A stretch of DNA of 22,458 nt from the NCBI RefSeq assembly GCF_000955955.1, contig NZ_JYJG01000152.1, forward strand, positions 1 through 22,458. Reading direction: 5' to 3'. The stretch is from Lentzea aerocolonigenes (GTDB taxonomy: Bacteria > Actinomycetota > Actinomycetes > Mycobacteriales > Pseudonocardiaceae). The notes under the pieces are model-generated. The model did no database searches. It was not told the DNA's origin and saw nothing but the letters and a program-made list of their open reading frames with translations. This document shows positions 16,074 through 22,458 of the stretch, piece by piece (position 1 is the stretch's first letter; each line of letters starts with the position of its first letter). The translations under genes were made by a program, and so were the position numbers.

Positions 16074-16106
16074 ACTGTCACTTGGCAGTCACTGCCAAGT
16101 GACAGT
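16074..16106. promoter_or_regulatory. Perfect 33-bp palindrome, likely TetR operator
   Basis: Sixteen-base arms with a single central base (C at 16090) match perfectly. It lies between the divergent P450 and TetR genes. TetR regulators commonly bind such palindromes beside their own gene, so this is the likely autoregulated operator. Confidence 0.85.
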
Positions 16107-16142
16107 GCTACGGTTCGTGCCGAGGGCAGGGAGGTGTGCGCT

Positions 16143-16757
16143 GTGGGCTTGCGCGAGACGAAGATGGAACGCACCCGGCAGCTCATCGCCGAAACCGCGT
16201 TCGACCTGTTCGTGGCGCAGGGGTACGACGCCACCACGATCGAGCAGATCGCCGCGGCGGCCGAGGTCGGCACCCGCACGCTGTACCGCTACTACGCCAC
16301 CAAAGAGGCGCTGGTCGTCAGCTTCGTGGAGAACGGCCTGAACGCGGCGATGGCGGCGTTCGAGGCACAGCCCGACGAGACGCCGCTGCCCGAAGCGCTC
16401 TACGCCGTCGTGGACAGCGTCGAACAGACGATCACGGCGAACCCGGCGCGCCTGCTCGCGCTGTACCAGATCTTCCACCGGACCGCGGGCCTGCGGGCCG
16501 GACTCGCCGACCTCGACTGGTCCTGGCGCCAGCGGCTGGCCCAGGAGGTGCTGCGCAGGTCGGACGGGACGCGGGACGTGCTGTTCGCGACGCTGACCGC
16601 GGCGAGCACCATGAACGTGATCGAGGTCGTCGTGCAGACGTGGACCGCGGACGGCGGCCGTACCGAGATCGCGGACATCACCCGCTCGGTGCTGAAGCTG
16701 TTGCGGGCCAACGCCATTCCGATTCCGACGGCAATTCGTCACGACCACTCCACGTAA
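16143..16757 (+). CDS. TetR-family transcriptional regulator
   Basis: A 204-aa TetR repressor. The N-terminal HTH (about 12-55) reads ETAFDLFVAQGYDATTIEQIA, then GTRTLYRYYATKEAL. The C-terminal helical domain binds an unknown ligand. It is divergent from the P450, so it probably represses the P450 operon until that ligand binds. Start: GTG 16143 has AGGGAGG 8 bases upstream; an in-frame GTG 9 bases earlier overlaps that site. A perfect 33-bp palindrome lies 37 bp upstream. Confidence 0.9.
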   Translation: MGLRETKMERTRQLIAETAFDLFVAQGYDATTIEQIAAAAEVGTRTLYRYYATKEALVVSFVENGLNAAMAAFEAQPDETPLPEALYAVVDSVEQTITANPARLLALYQIFHRTAGLRAGLADLDWSWRQRLAQEVLRRSDGTRDVLFATLTAASTMNVIEVVVQTWTADGGRTEIADITRSVLKLLRANAIPIPTAIRHDHST

Positions 16758-17020
16758 CGGATCCGTTGGGGTGGGGCCATGGACCAGGCCGTACCTGTCG
16801 GCCGGCTCGGCGAACCCGGGCAGCCGGTGCAGGTCGTCCGCACTGTCCACTTGGGACAGCGGCAGGTCGCTCAGATCGCGGAAGTAGTTCTCGAACCCGC
16901 CGGGCGTGATCACCTCGATGATGCGGCCGGGCTGGTCGCCGGCGTTCCACCTGGCGTGCATCTGCCCGCGTGGTTTGGTGATGTAGCCGCCGGGTCCGAG
17001 CACGACCGCTCGATGCTGCC
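16758..17020 (-). pseudogene. Truncated cupin-domain gene remnant
   Basis: On the reverse strand one frame reads AVVLGPGGYITKPRGQMHAR, then WNAGDQPGRIIEVITPGGFE and ADRYGLVHG. This is the typical second half of a cupin protein (PGG... P-RG-xH, then FE and YGL). The N-terminal part and start codon are absent, and the frame runs without a stop into the 3' end of the TetR gene, so both ends are broken. The break on the right lies just before the promoter of the gene at 17094. Confidence 0.6.
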
Positions 17021-17035
17021 CGCTGATCCCACCCG

Positions 17036-17059
17036 GTTGTTCCCCGCAGCCGCGGGTAT
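17036..17059 (+). promoter_or_regulatory. SigF/SigB-type promoter of the 17094 operon
   Basis: GTTG at 17036-17039, a 14-bp spacer and GGGTAT at 17054-17059. The -10 box lies 34 bp before the ATG, leaving room for the AGGACGGA ribosome site. Confidence 0.6.
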
Positions 17060-17093
17060 CCCGTGCGTTCGTGCTCCGGAATAGGACGGAAAC

Positions 17094-17500
17094 ATGAACA
17101 CAGCAGGGAAAGCGCTGTTGGCCGCGGGCGTGGCGACGGCGGTGGCGGTGGTCAGGCGACGGCGACGCACCCCGCAGGACCAGTCGGCCGATCGCTGGCT
17201 GGCCGTAACGGTGTACCGCTCGCCGGAGGAGGTTCAGTCCTCGCTCCCGGACGACCTGGCGCGGTGGCGGGACCAGGTCGAGCTGCGCATCCAGCCGGCG
17301 ACGGGCGACAAGGGCACCGAACTGAGGGTCAAGCCCACCGGCGAGGTGCCGGCGCACGAGCTCAGGCTGGCGCTGCGCCGGGCGAAGGCGGTGCTGGAAG
17401 CGGGTGAGGTGGTCCGGGCGGACACCGCGCCCACGCATCCGGGCCCGATGGGCAAGGTGCTGCAACTGGTGACGAACCGGGCAGGGGGAGGTGGTCGGCT

Positions 17501-17504
<4 letters not shown>
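17094..17504 (+). CDS. Small membrane-anchored protein of unknown function
   Basis: A 136-aa protein. A hydrophobic stretch at about 4-20 (AGKALLAAGVATAVAVV) followed by RRRRR suggests an N-terminal membrane anchor with a cytoplasmic domain. The rest (WLAVTVYRSPEEVQ, VELRIQPATGDKGTELRVKP) looks like a small alpha/beta domain of the cyclase/dehydrase-like SRPBCC type, but I cannot prove it. The start has AGGACGGA just upstream. The stop overlaps the GTG of the dehydrogenase gene, so they form one operon behind a SigF-type promoter. Confidence 0.7.
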
Positions 17505-18670
<1,166 letters not shown>

Positions 18671-18683
18671 CACCGGGCGGCGC

Positions 18684-18708
18684 GTTCATCGGGGCGATGC
18701 CGGGGTAG
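18684..18708 (+). promoter_or_regulatory. SigF/SigB-type promoter of the MBL-fold gene, likely leaderless
   Basis: GTTC at 18684-18687, a 15-bp spacer and GGGTAG at 18703-18708. The ATG at 18718 is only 9 bp after the -10 box and there is no ribosome site. Confidence 0.5.
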
Positions 18709-18717
18709 CCGAACTGC

Positions 18718-19560
18718 ATGGGCACTGAGCGGCAGAACCCGAACCCGACGACTGGTTCGCTGCAGTTCGTGGGCAACGCCACCACGGTGCTCCGGCTCGG
18801 GCCGTTCACCCTGCTGACCGATCCCAACTTCCTCCACAAAGGACAGTGGACGCACATCGGTCAGGGCGTGGTGTCGCGCCGGCTCACCGATCCGGCGATC
18901 GAGATCGCCGATCTGCCCGAGCTGGACGCCGTGGTGCTCTCCCACCTGCACGGCGACCACTTCGATCGGATCGCGAGCAGGGAACTCGCCCGCGACCTGC
19001 CCGTGCTCACCACGCCGCACGCGGCGAAACGCCTGCACCGCCGGGGATTCCGGGAAGCAGCGCCGTTGCGCACGTGGGAGACCATCACGCTGTCCCGCGG
19101 TGCGGCGAAGCTGACCGTCACGTCGTTGCCGGGCAGGCACGCGCTGGGACCGCTGGGACGCCTGCTGCCTCCCGTCATGGGCACCATGCTCGAGTACCGG
19201 GAGGCGGCGGGCGTCCTGCCGTTCCGGATCTACCTCAGCGGCGACACGCTGGTGCATCCGGAGCTGCGCCGGATCCGCGACCGGTTCGAGGGCATCGACC
19301 TCGCTGTCGTGCATCTCGGCGGCACGAAGGTGCTCGGTGTGCTGCTCACCATGGACGGCAGGCAGGGTGCCGATCTGATCGAGTTGCTCGCCCCGCGCAC
19401 CACCGTGCCGGTGCACTACGAGGAGTACGGGGTCATGAAGTCACCGCTGTCCGACTTCACCGCGGAGATCTCGGGTCGGCGGGCGCGGTTCGACGTCCAG
19501 GTGGTGGCGCGTGGGGAGACCTTCGCGCTGCCGATTGTCGAGGAGAGGAGTTCGTTGTGA
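18718..19560 (+). CDS. MBL-fold metallo-hydrolase
   Basis: A 280-aa metallo-beta-lactamase fold protein. The HxHxDH motif SHLHGDHFD (76-81 of the protein) binds two metal ions, with further ligands in LSGDTLVH and VHYEEYG. It resembles the UlaG/UPF0173-type cytoplasmic hydrolases, and no signal peptide is seen. The substrate is unknown. A SigF-type -10 box lies 9 bp before the ATG without a ribosome site, so translation is probably leaderless. It is followed by a small acidic protein with an overlapping start. Confidence 0.9.
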   Translation: MGTERQNPNPTTGSLQFVGNATTVLRLGPFTLLTDPNFLHKGQWTHIGQGVVSRRLTDPAIEIADLPELDAVVLSHLHGDHFDRIASRELARDLPVLTTPHAAKRLHRRGFREAAPLRTWETITLSRGAAKLTVTSLPGRHALGPLGRLLPPVMGTMLEYREAAGVLPFRIYLSGDTLVHPELRRIRDRFEGIDLAVVHLGGTKVLGVLLTMDGRQGADLIELLAPRTTVPVHYEEYGVMKSPLSDFTAEISGRRARFDVQVVARGETFALPIVEERSSL

Positions 19561-19721
19561 CCGGACCAGAACATGATGACGTGGAACGTGGTGCGGCCGA
19601 GGAAGGCGGCGACGCGCCGTTGACGCCGACCGAGGAAGAGGCGTCGGAGCGGGCGCCGAGCGACCCCGGCGGTCCGGGTGCGGGACTGGACGGCGGCGGC
19701 CGCTACGGCGACGACGGCTGA
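19557..19721 (+). CDS. Small acidic low-complexity protein
   Basis: A 54-aa frame, GTG start overlapping the MBL stop (GTGA), with AGGAG 6 bases upstream. It is rich in Glu, Asp, Gly and Pro (EERGAAEEGGDA-like, ending GGRYGDDG), with no hydrophobic core, hence probably disordered. The coupling and the good ribosome site favour a real gene. No function can be inferred. Confidence 0.6.
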   Translation: MTGPEHDDVERGAAEEGGDAPLTPTEEEASERAPSDPGGPGAGLDGGGRYGDDG

Positions 19722-19726
19722 CCGTC

Positions 19727-19966
19727 ATGCCTGTTCCCGTCGAGGACTTGAAAAGGCTGCTCCAGTCGGACCGGCCGGATGCGGCGCTGGTGCTGGTCGA
19801 GGGCCGTTACCTGGTGGCGGGGCGCGAGGAGCTCGCGTCCGGGGCGCTGCCCGTGGTCACGAGAGACGAGCTGCTCGAACGCACCGGAGGATGGCCGGTC
19901 ACGGATCGCGACCTCGACGCAGTGGCCGCGAAGCTGAGCTCAGCCGTGGACAACCTGGGCGGCTGA
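19727..19966 (+). CDS. Small protein of unknown function, 79 aa
   Basis: A 79-aa soluble frame starting MPVPVEDLKRLLQSDRPDAAL. It has alternating hydrophobic and charged residues, with helix-like stretches (RDELLERTGGW, DLDAVAAKLSSAVDN), and no membrane segment. It follows the acidic protein by 5 bp and belongs to the same likely transcript. No ribosome site is clear. Family unknown. Confidence 0.6.
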   Translation: MPVPVEDLKRLLQSDRPDAALVLVEGRYLVAGREELASGALPVVTRDELLERTGGWPVTDRDLDAVAAKLSSAVDNLGG

Positions 19967-19970
19967 CGAG

Positions 19971-19995
19971 GTTTGATCCGGGCGCCGGCGGGTAG
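19971..19995 (+). promoter_or_regulatory. SigF/SigB-type promoter of the 20005 gene, likely leaderless
   Basis: GTTT at 19971-19974, a 15-bp spacer and GGGTAG at 19990-19995. The ATG follows 9 bp after the -10 box and has no ribosome site. Confidence 0.6.
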
Positions 19996-20004
19996 GGCTG
20001 AGAT

Positions 20005-20337
20005 ATGACCCGAACTCGCTGCCACGCCGACGGCGCCGAAGTGACGCTGCGGTCCAAGACGATGGTCCTGGACTTCACCGGGGAGTGCGACGGCGCCGCC
20101 GGCCTCCGGCTGGTCGCCGAACTGCCGGACGCCGGTGGCGCGGAGGACGGCGGAACGGTTGTGCTGGAACAGGATGCCGCGACCGTCACCCAGCCGGGCG
20201 GCGAGATCCGGCTGGCCGCACGGGAACCGCTGCGCCACCACGACGGCGAACCGGTCGACGTCGAGTTCGTGCTGCCGGAGAGTCCCGAGTCGACGGTGCT
20301 CGCCGTGCGCGGACTCGTCGTGCGGATGGATGACTGA
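20005..20337 (+). CDS. Small soluble protein of unknown function, 110 aa
   Basis: A 110-aa frame of mostly beta-strand character (VTLRSKTMVLDFTGE, VEFVLPESPESTVLAVRGLVV), acidic, with one Cys pair distant in sequence (Cys6 and Cys28). No known family is recognised. The start follows a SigF-type promoter by only 9 bp and no ribosome site is present, so it is probably leaderless. It ends 4 bp from the end of the convergent DUF2231 gene. Confidence 0.6.
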   Translation: MTRTRCHADGAEVTLRSKTMVLDFTGECDGAAGLRLVAELPDAGGAEDGGTVVLEQDAATVTQPGGEIRLAAREPLRHHDGEPVDVEFVLPESPESTVLAVRGLVVRMDD

Positions 20338-20341
20338 CGGC

Positions 20342-20923
20342 TCAACGGACCTGCCGGGTGGACCTCCGCGTCTCGAACGGGCGCACGTTGCCGTCCTCCG
20401 CAGGGCGTTGCCAGCGGAACACACCGGCACCCTGCGCGTAGGAGAGGTGACCGCCGAGCGCGCCACCGACGCCCAGCGCCGCCAGTCCGAGCAGGCTCAG
20501 CAGCTTTCCCCCGGTGTGGGCCTCGCGTCGTCGTGCGGCGTAGGACGCGGTGAAGCACGCCAACGCGGTGGTGTTGGCGACCACGTGCGCGATGCCGACC
20601 CGTTGTTGCCGACGCCCCAGGCCGTCGTAGTCCGCCAGTCCTAAGAGGACGGTCGGCGGTGCCACCGCCAGCCCGATGCCGGTGAGGCGCCGCGCCGCGT
20701 TCTCGTTGCCCGCTTGGACGTCCAGCGCCGACGCGCACACCCAGGCTCCGATGGGCACGGTGATGATCAGCGGGTGCAGCGGATGGCCGAGCCACGATCC
20801 GCGCAGCACCCCGCGCAGGCGTGACGACCGCAGCAGTCGCCGGGCGACCGCCGCCACGGCGACCGCCGGCCGGTCAGCCGCACGAAGGTTCTCCGCGCTG
20901 CGCAACACGTCGTGAAGGTTCAT
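20342..20923 (-). CDS. DUF2231 membrane protein
   Basis: A 193-aa protein with the DUF2231 signature GHPLHPLIITVPIGAW at 46-61, in which the HPLHP segment is conserved, and four hydrophobic segments at about 52-68, 83-100, 112-132 and 143-162. It should be an integral membrane protein; its function is unknown, and the family is often near redox genes. The start ATG has no ribosome site and follows GGGTAT (20932-20937, reverse strand) by 8 bp, so it may be leaderless. It is divergent from the DUF1360 gene. Confidence 0.88.
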   Translation of the reverse strand: MNLHDVLRSAENLRAADRPAVAVAAVARRLLRSSRLRGVLRGSWLGHPLHPLIITVPIGAWVCASALDVQAGNENAARRLTGIGLAVAPPTVLLGLADYDGLGRRQQRVGIAHVVANTTALACFTASYAARRREAHTGGKLLSLLGLAALGVGGALGGHLSYAQGAGVFRWQRPAEDGNVRPFETRRSTRQVR

Positions 20924-20931
20924 GGCTGCGG

Positions 20932-20937
20932 ATACCC
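20932..20937 (-). promoter_or_regulatory. SigF-like -10 box of the DUF2231 gene
   Basis: The reverse strand reads GGGTAT 8 bp before the start. No good GTTT box is found 14-17 bp upstream, so the call rests on the -10 box alone. Confidence 0.3.
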
Positions 20938-20961
20938 CGCCGCACGCCGCCCATCCCGGTG

Positions 20962-20985
20962 GTTTGGACGCACCCGCTGCGGAAA
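20962..20985 (+). promoter_or_regulatory. Possible SigF/SigB-type promoter of the DUF1360 gene
   Basis: GTTT at 20962-20965, a 14-bp spacer and CGGAAA at 20980-20985. The -10 box is imperfect but lies 10 bp from the ATG at 20996, like the other leaderless cases nearby. Confidence 0.4.
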
Positions 20986-20995
20986 CACCTTGGCC

Positions 20996-21493
20996 ATGTC
21001 GATCGCGGAGTCCTTCGAACGTGTCCAGCGCGCCTATGCGGATGGCGAACGCCGCCCGCTGCTCGGGTACCTGGCCTCGCTGTGCTCGTACGGCGCTCTG
21101 GTGGGTGTCGCCACGGCCGTCGGGCGGCAGCGGGGGACTCGGCTGCCTGAGCGCTTCTCGGCCGGTGACACCGTTCTGCTGGCGCTGGCGACCCACAAGG
21201 CGAGCAGGCTCGTCACCAAGTCCTCGATCACCAGCGTGCTGCGCGCACCGTTCACCCGGTACGAAGAGCCGGCCGGTCTGGCCGAGGTCAAGGAGACCGT
21301 GCGCGGTCACGGCGTGCGGCACGCCGTGGGCGAGCTCGTGACCTGTCCGTTCTGCTCCGGTGTCTGGATGGCCGGTGCGTTCACCGCGGGTCTGGTGCTC
21401 GCGCCGAGGGCCACCCGCCTGGTGATGACCGCTCTGTCCGCCGTTGCCGCCTCGGACTGGCTGCACCTCGGGTACGACGCCGCGAAGAAGTAG
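20996..21493 (+). CDS. DUF1360 membrane-associated protein
   Basis: A 165-aa protein with the DUF1360 signature: THKASRLVTKSSITSVLRAP, then ELVTCPFCSGVWMAGAF near 113-130. Hydrophobic segments at about 23-43, 56-72 and 124-140 suggest membrane association. Function unknown. The ATG at 20996 has no ribosome site; the upstream GTG at 20912 would overlap the divergent gene and is rejected. It converges on the decaying decarboxylase locus. Confidence 0.85.
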   Translation: MSIAESFERVQRAYADGERRPLLGYLASLCSYGALVGVATAVGRQRGTRLPERFSAGDTVLLALATHKASRLVTKSSITSVLRAPFTRYEEPAGLAEVKETVRGHGVRHAVGELVTCPFCSGVWMAGAFTAGLVLAPRATRLVMTALSAVAASDWLHLGYDAAKK

Positions 21494-21681
21494 TCACGGC
21501 AGCGGCGGGCCAGGTGTCCTGGCGATCAGGTCCCAGCCGGCGTGGTGCGGGTGATCCGGGGGAACCGTACGGGCGTCCACTGAGGACAGTGCGGCCGTCG
21601 GTTCCGCGAACGTGGCCGAAAGCCGCTGGGATCGACGCGCAGCGCGTCCCACCAGGGCCGCACGAGCTCATCCGCGTACAT
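21494..21681 (-). pseudogene. Frame-split remnant of the gene following the decarboxylase
   Basis: An ATG directly after the decarboxylase stop opens a 51-residue frame starting MYADELVRPWWDALRVDPS, which then degrades. Another frame of the same strand ends plausibly as PPDHPHHAGWDLIARTPGPP with a stop at 21494. Together they look like the start and end of one protein with an internal deletion or frameshift. The family is not recognised. Confidence 0.4.
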
Positions 21682-22458
21682 CTACGGCTTCCGCGCCACG
21701 ACCCGGAAGCTCTTCAGCTCCGAGTCGGCCGGGTCGGGCAGCTCCATCCCGGCGTTCAGGCCGCTGCGGACGTAGTCGACGACCTCCTTGGTGATCACCT
21801 CACCGGGCAGGACGGCCGGAGCACCCGGCGGGTAGGGCGTGATCATCTCGGCGCAGATCCGCCCCACGGCCTGGTCCGCGGCGACCTGCTCGACCTCGGC
21901 GAAGAACGCGTCGCGGGGCAGCATCACCGTCTCCAGCTGCAGTTCGTCCGGCGACGGCAGGTCCACCTGTGGTGGTGTCGGCATGCCGTCGGCGGCCTTC
22001 ACCAGAGCGCCGAGTGCGTCGAGCAGAATGTCCGCGGTGCGGTGGTCGTCGGCGTGGGTGAACTGCGCGACGACGCGCCGGTGGTCGGACAGCCCGAGCG
22101 TGATGCGCTGGTGCTCGCGGAGCCAGTCGGTGGCCTGGTAGCCGCTGATGCCCAGTGCCGACACGTCGATGACCATCTTGAGGGGGTCGAGCGAGTTCGC
22201 CAGGTCCTCACCGAGGAACTCTTCCTCGCCCATCACGCGCAGGCCGGGCAGGTCGTTGATCGCGGCACGGGTCGAGTGGGCCAGTGCGAGTGTCGCCGTG
22301 AGCATTTGCTTGCCCTACTGGACCATGTGCCGCCGCCAGCCGTCGAGCGTGGCGTAGACGAGGGACGTGGGGCTCGTGGTGGCCAGCAGGTCCTCGCGGG
22401 CCTTGAGCACGTTCGGATCGACCAGGTCGCCCTGCAGGTGGAACACCGAGCTCTGCTC
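21682..22458 (-). pseudogene. Orn/Lys/Arg decarboxylase, C-terminal half, interrupted by an in-frame TAG
   Basis: The window enters a reverse-strand gene of the Orn/Lys/Arg decarboxylase family (PLP enzymes making polyamine precursors); the PLP-binding half lies beyond the right edge. Visible are SSVFHLQGDLVDPNVLKA, TSLVYATLDGWRRHMVQ and, after the break, KQMLTATLALAHSTRAAI, then the C-terminal domain with AEMITPYPPGAPAVLPGE and SELKSFRVV. A TAG at 22317-22315 stops the frame after MVQ; the frame resumes at GKQML and runs on to the stop at 21682. A CAG-to-TAG change would explain it. The protein from ATG 22305 alone (207 aa) would lack the catalytic half. Sequencing error or suppression are the alternatives. 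Confidence 0.7.

Overview
The window is high-GC actinobacterial DNA. GTG starts are frequent, genes are tightly packed with ATGA/GTGA overlaps, and the families are typical of actinomycetes: GAF-ANTAR, a short-chain Z-prenyl synthase like that of mycobacteria, a CYP-ferredoxin pair, and SigF/SigB-type promoters. Gene content and Thr/Pro-rich secreted proteins fit a Pseudonocardiales-type genome (Lentzea, Saccharothrix or Amycolatopsis kind). The genus is inference. I see no tRNA, rRNA, CRISPR array, transposase or integrase.

Layout. (1) 174-6639 is a three-gene operon with junctions of -4 and +2 bp. It encodes a SEFIR-NACHT protein with a C-terminal sulfatase-modifying-factor-like (FGE) domain, a MoxR-type AAA+ ATPase, and a 711-aa protein whose N-terminus resembles the DUF5682/TraB-type fold. 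This is the most exciting part: a candidate three-component conflict (anti-phage or self-destruction) system. (2) 6751-11582 holds an MDR oxidoreductase, a divergent GAF-ANTAR antiterminator, a cis-prenyltransferase, and a SNF2 helicase with a helix-hairpin-helix motif. (3) 11702-14358 is an envelope/secreted block: a secreted M15-like peptidase frameshifted by a perfect 16-bp tandem duplication, a structured leader RNA candidate, a degenerate nuclease-fold (SNase-like) secreted protein, a small membrane protein and a STAS anti-anti-sigma factor. (4) 14559-16757 is a P450-ferredoxin operon divergent from a TetR regulator, with a perfect 33-bp palindrome between them. (5) 16758-17020 is a reverse-strand remnant of a cupin gene. 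(6) 17094-21493 looks like a stress-response cluster: a zinc alcohol dehydrogenase, an MBL-fold hydrolase, DUF2231 and DUF1360 membrane proteins and several small unknown proteins. Several of its promoters match the SigF/SigB consensus (GTTT-N14-17-GGGTA), and three to four of them lie so close to the start codon that the mRNAs should be leaderless. (7) 21494-22458 is a decaying locus: an Orn/Lys/Arg decarboxylase interrupted by an in-frame TAG, followed by a gene remnant split over two frames.

How they work together. The first operon most likely senses an insult with the FGE-like or TraB-like parts, signals through NACHT and AAA+ ATPases, and acts through the SEFIR domain. The STAS and GAF-ANTAR regulators, the SigF-type promoters and the redox/membrane genes look like parts of a general stress response. 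The four disrupted genes (peptidase, cupin, decarboxylase, decarboxylase neighbour) suggest accessory DNA with relaxed selection, though for the peptidase and decarboxylase a sequencing error cannot be excluded from this sequence alone. The first 173 bases hold no gene that I can support.
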